DNA from: Candidatus Altimarinota bacterium
Lineage (GTDB): Bacteria > Patescibacteriota > Gracilibacteria > RBG-16-42-10
Direction: 5' to 3'
Length of the DNA stretch: 24,535 nucleotides
Assembly: GCA_017984655.1 (NCBI GenBank)
Contig: JAGNZB010000004.1
Coordinates: 1-24,535, forward strand
Positions 22,909-24,535 of the stretch are shown here, one piece after another; position 1 is the first letter of the stretch, and every line of letters begins with the position of its first letter. Both the position numbers and the translations under genes were made by a program. The notes below the pieces were generated by a model. The model was given only the letters and a program-made list of their open reading frames with translations. It was not told where the DNA came from and did no database searches.

Positions 22909-23310
22909 TTATTCTGCTGAACGTCTTCCTTGGCAGTAACTCTCCAACTCACTCGCAGCCTTTTTAAAACGGCCAGGGTTCAATCCTCCGTGTTCTTCTT
23001 GGAGCCTACTACTTAATGCAAATGTATTCACTTGACCATCAGCCAAAAGGGCTCTTGCTAATGCTATTTTATAGATGGTCCCTATCCATTGGTTTGGTAT
23101 CTTGCCTACCATTCCTCCATCTCGAGCTTTTAGGCCATCGTCCATCTGCTTGTTTAGTGCTGTTTCAGCTTGATACCGTGTAAGTCGAGCTTCATATTCA
23201 GCTAATTTAGCTGCAATGGTTTGGCGTCTTGCTTCTGGCATGATTATAATAGTGTCTACTACTTCTGGAGCACCGTCACTTTTTCGATTGCTTTCATTGG
23301 AGTCTCGCAT
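22909..23310 (-). CDS. Unknown 133-residue helical protein
   Basis: No family recognised. The first 20 residues are polar and likely disordered. Residues about 25-65 are a charged helix with coiled-coil pattern (ARRQTIAAKLAEYEARLTRYQ). The rest is globular in appearance, with IPNQWIGTIYKIALARALLADG and a closing FKKAASELESYCQGRR. No signal or membrane segment. The start context is weak: a TTGATG/TAGTAT pair with an 18-base spacer upstream is only a marginal promoter. Composition looks protein-like and the frame is long for its AT content, so it is probably real. Confidence 0.55.
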   Translation of the reverse strand: MRDSNESNRKSDGAPEVVDTIIIMPEARRQTIAAKLAEYEARLTRYQAETALNKQMDDGLKARDGGMVGKIPNQWIGTIYKIALARALLADGQVNTFALSSRLQEEHGGLNPGRFKKAASELESYCQGRRSAE

Positions 23311-23358
23311 GGGAATAAAATTAAATGTTTGATGTGTAATACTACCATGACGAGTCTT

Positions 23359-23383
23359 TTGACATCAAGTTGAGACTTGTCAA
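23359..23383. repeat. Short inverted repeat upstream of two divergent genes
   Basis: TTGA plus CAAGT (23359-23362, 23366-23370) pair with ACTTG plus TCAA (23375-23383): nine base pairs with a 3-base bulge and a 4-base loop. It sits between the divergent starts at 23310 and 23494 and could be an operator or an RNA hairpin. It includes TTGACA, but no -10 stands at the right distance on either strand. Confidence 0.35.
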
Positions 23384-23493
23384 TGTTGTGCTTGTGGTCA
23401 ATAAGAAAGTAGGTTTCCTCTGTTTGTTGTGTGTGTTATAGGGGTGAAAGAATGCATTGTGCTATATTTTGCTTCGTCACTCACAAAGTTTTT

Positions 23494-23814
23494 ATGACCG
23501 AGGTCAAATTAATCAAGTTCATCTTCAAGCCGTGACAAAAGCAAGTTTGGCTTGATTGGTGTGAGGCTTTGAAAAAGCGACAAGATGAGGTCATTGAGAC
23601 TTTGAAAAATGAAGGTGTAGTGTCAGAGTCATGCTTCATTTCCGAAGATGGTTTGGCGATATACTACTTTATGGAGGCTGAAGACTTTGCCAAAGCGAAA
23701 GAGGCTGTCATGAAGAGCACCTTCAAGATTGACTCTGAACACAAGGCTATTCGAGAAATGAGCATTGAGTTTGTCGAAAAGTTGACCTGCTTGTTTCATT
23801 TCTCAGGGGTATAA
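23494..23814 (+). CDS. DUF6176-like small protein interrupted by an in-frame TGA
   Basis: From the ATG at 23494 the frame reads MTEVKLIKFIFKP, then TGA at 23533-23535, then QKQVWLDWCEALKKRQDEV and on to TAA at 23812-23814. With glycine at the TGA the product is 106 residues and matches, as I remember it, the DUF6176 pattern: a first strand ending KPGK, then W-x-x-x-L-x-x-R-x-DE, TL-x-x-EGVV-x-ES-x-F, YY-x-x-AED and a late ID-x-x-H. The residue at the TGA is the family's usual glycine. Under the standard code only the fragment from the TTG at 23569 (81 residues) remains, missing the first strand and helix start. It could be a nonsense-mutated pseudogene (GGA to TGA), a gene taken from a UGA=Gly lineage, or a recoded codon. 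Neighbours give no function. Confidence 0.6.
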
Positions 23815-23942
23815 GTCGGTTCGTTTTGTGGGCATCATTGGTTATAGTCCGTTCCAAGTATGTTTTCTATTAAATCTACTAGGATACTTCTTGACTACTG
23901 ATAGTTTGTGGTGAAATATACAGACACTTAAATAAGTGGCAC

Positions 23943-24161
23943 ATGTCAAGCAACTCAAGTGGCACTCGCAAAAAACTCGATCTTAAAATGCCAGATGAAA
24001 TAGTTGATGATATTATGTATCAAGTTTTGGATTCAAAAAAGCCACTGTATCGTCGGATAAGACCAACGGTTAGGCATTGGTTCCGAGTAATTACCAATCC
24101 AAGTATCCGTTTTAGGGTACTAAGAAGTCTTCGTGAAAAGATAGGGAAAATATTGAGCTAA
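23943..24161 (+). CDS. Unknown small basic protein, 72 residues
   Basis: No family recognised. The protein is strongly basic, with a polar Ser-rich start (MSSNSSGTRKK), an acidic patch MPDEIVDDIMYQVLD, and a basic C-terminal half (YRRIRPTVRHWFRVITNPSIRFRVLRSLREKIGK) that could bind nucleic acid or membranes. The promoter is unclear: TTGACT at 23891 and TATACA are 20 bases apart, too far for a normal site. A 9-base-pair hairpin follows at 24229-24258. It may be real, but evidence is limited to length and composition. Confidence 0.45.
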   Translation: MSSNSSGTRKKLDLKMPDEIVDDIMYQVLDSKKPLYRRIRPTVRHWFRVITNPSIRFRVLRSLREKIGKILS

Positions 24162-24228
24162 GTTATAAGGCCTACACTCCATATTTAGGCGGGAAGGACT
24201 TTGCTCAAATACAGATATTCTAGGTAGT

Positions 24229-24258
24229 TAATTACTTGGAACACTATCAAAGTAATTA
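24229..24258 (+). terminator. Hairpin downstream of the 72-residue ORF
   Basis: TAATTACTT (24229-24237) and AAGTAATTA (24250-24258) form 9 perfect pairs around a 12-base loop. The following bases are T-rich but broken (TGAATTTCTAACG), so termination is plausible but not certain. Confidence 0.35.
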
Positions 24259-24289
24259 TGAATTTCTAACGTTTCTTTAGTCACATCAC

Positions 24290-24470
24290 TACCTTAGTCT
24301 GATCCCTGAGTCTTAGTCTTCGAGCACGCTAAAGTCGCCTTGAGGTATAAGGATGGGATAAGGTGAAACTTAGACTGAGACTAAGCACTTCCCCAGTACC
24401 ATTTTGGTACTGGGTCGTTGTGGAGACGGGAGCAGAGGTTACAACCTGTACTCGATTCCAGCTTCCATAT
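24290..24470. other. Gene-free stretch with strong RNA-folding potential
   Basis: The 374 bases after 24161 hold no convincing gene. Within them, AGTCTTAGTCT (24309-24319) can pair with AGACTGAGACT (24372-24382), 11 pairs with one G-U. CCCAGTACCA (24392-24401) and TGGTACTGGG (24405-24414) form a perfect 10-pair hairpin with a 3-base loop. AGGTT/AACCT (24435-24446) forms a third small stem. CTTAGTCT occurs twice (24293, 24312) and once inverted (24378). It matches no tRNA, tmRNA, RNase P or SRP RNA that I can recognise. On the minus strand a frame is open from the window edge to a TAG at 24329, so this could instead be the end of a gene that begins outside. Confidence 0.3.
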
Positions 24471-24535
24471 ACAAAGTAGTCAGAAAACATAGAAATGGAC
24501 AGCAAGGTGAAGAGATTCTTCTGCGAATAGTAAAT

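Noticed and set aside
24329..24535. Minus-strand frame open from the window edge to TAG at 24329 (68 codons)
   Set aside because: It is low-complexity (Ser/Thr/Leu-rich), overlaps perfect hairpins, and a run of this length is not rare by chance. It cannot be judged without the sequence to the right, so no CDS is called.
22728..24535. Search for tRNA, tmRNA, CRISPR repeats and insertion-sequence ends in the gene-poor tail
   Set aside because: No cloverleaf, no tmRNA start signature, no regularly spaced repeats and no transposase frame were found by eye.

Overview
The window looks like a chromosome segment of a streamlined bacterium, most likely of the Patescibacteria/CPR radiation. This is inferred from gene content and not from a marker-gene tree. 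It carries short single-copy housekeeping genes, an L,D-transpeptidase behind an Ig-like domain, a minimal flavin-based membrane electron carrier, and a large cysteine-rich protein of a type I associate with CPR genomes. Promoters resemble sigma70 sites (TTGACA/TATAAT-like, 16-17 bp spacers). Almost no gene has a Shine-Dalgarno sequence. Stop codons are about 21 TAA, 9 TAG and 1 TGA.

Layout. 1-1211: end of a NifU-like scaffold gene followed by a NifS-type cysteine desulfurase (Fe-S assembly). 1283-1448: a consensus promoter and an unannotated 39-codon ORF. 1450-4542: mutM, a secreted YkuD transpeptidase, then smpB and an ArfB-like GGQ release factor meeting tail to tail, with a FAD-synthetase-like nucleotidyltransferase upstream of the latter. 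4636-9224: a plus-strand run behind a clear promoter: two tandem thymidylate-kinase-like genes, a GNAT acetyltransferase, a 546-residue cysteine-rich protein with internally repeated architecture, and an HD-domain hydrolase.

9226-12213: a minus-strand operon for transmembrane electron transfer, made of a membrane-anchored FMN-binding protein, the flavin transferase ApbE, and an NqrB/RnfD-like membrane domain fused to a ferredoxin-reductase-like FAD/NAD module. Together they could pass electrons from cytosolic NAD(P)H to a flavin outside the membrane. 12258-14190: csaA and a TenA/PqqC-like diiron-oxidase-fold protein, divergent from a TrmB-type regulator with a palindrome just before its own start codon. 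14198-19874: an ABC exporter, a histidine phosphatase, a Nif3-like protein, a RecQ helicase lacking the winged-helix domain, and a pentapeptide-repeat protein.

19963-24535 is less conserved and, toward its end, more AT-rich and gene-sparse: an unknown helical protein, two membrane proteins, a FlaR-like P-loop kinase, small unknown proteins, several hairpins without T tracts, and a final stretch with strong RNA-folding potential. A DUF6176-like gene here has an in-frame TGA at 23533, exactly where the family has a conserved glycine. Together with the near absence of TGA stops, this recalls the UGA=Gly code of Gracilibacteria and Absconditabacteria. The long intact genes show that TGA is not a routine glycine codon in this window, so import from such a lineage, a simple nonsense mutation, or rare recoding all remain possible.
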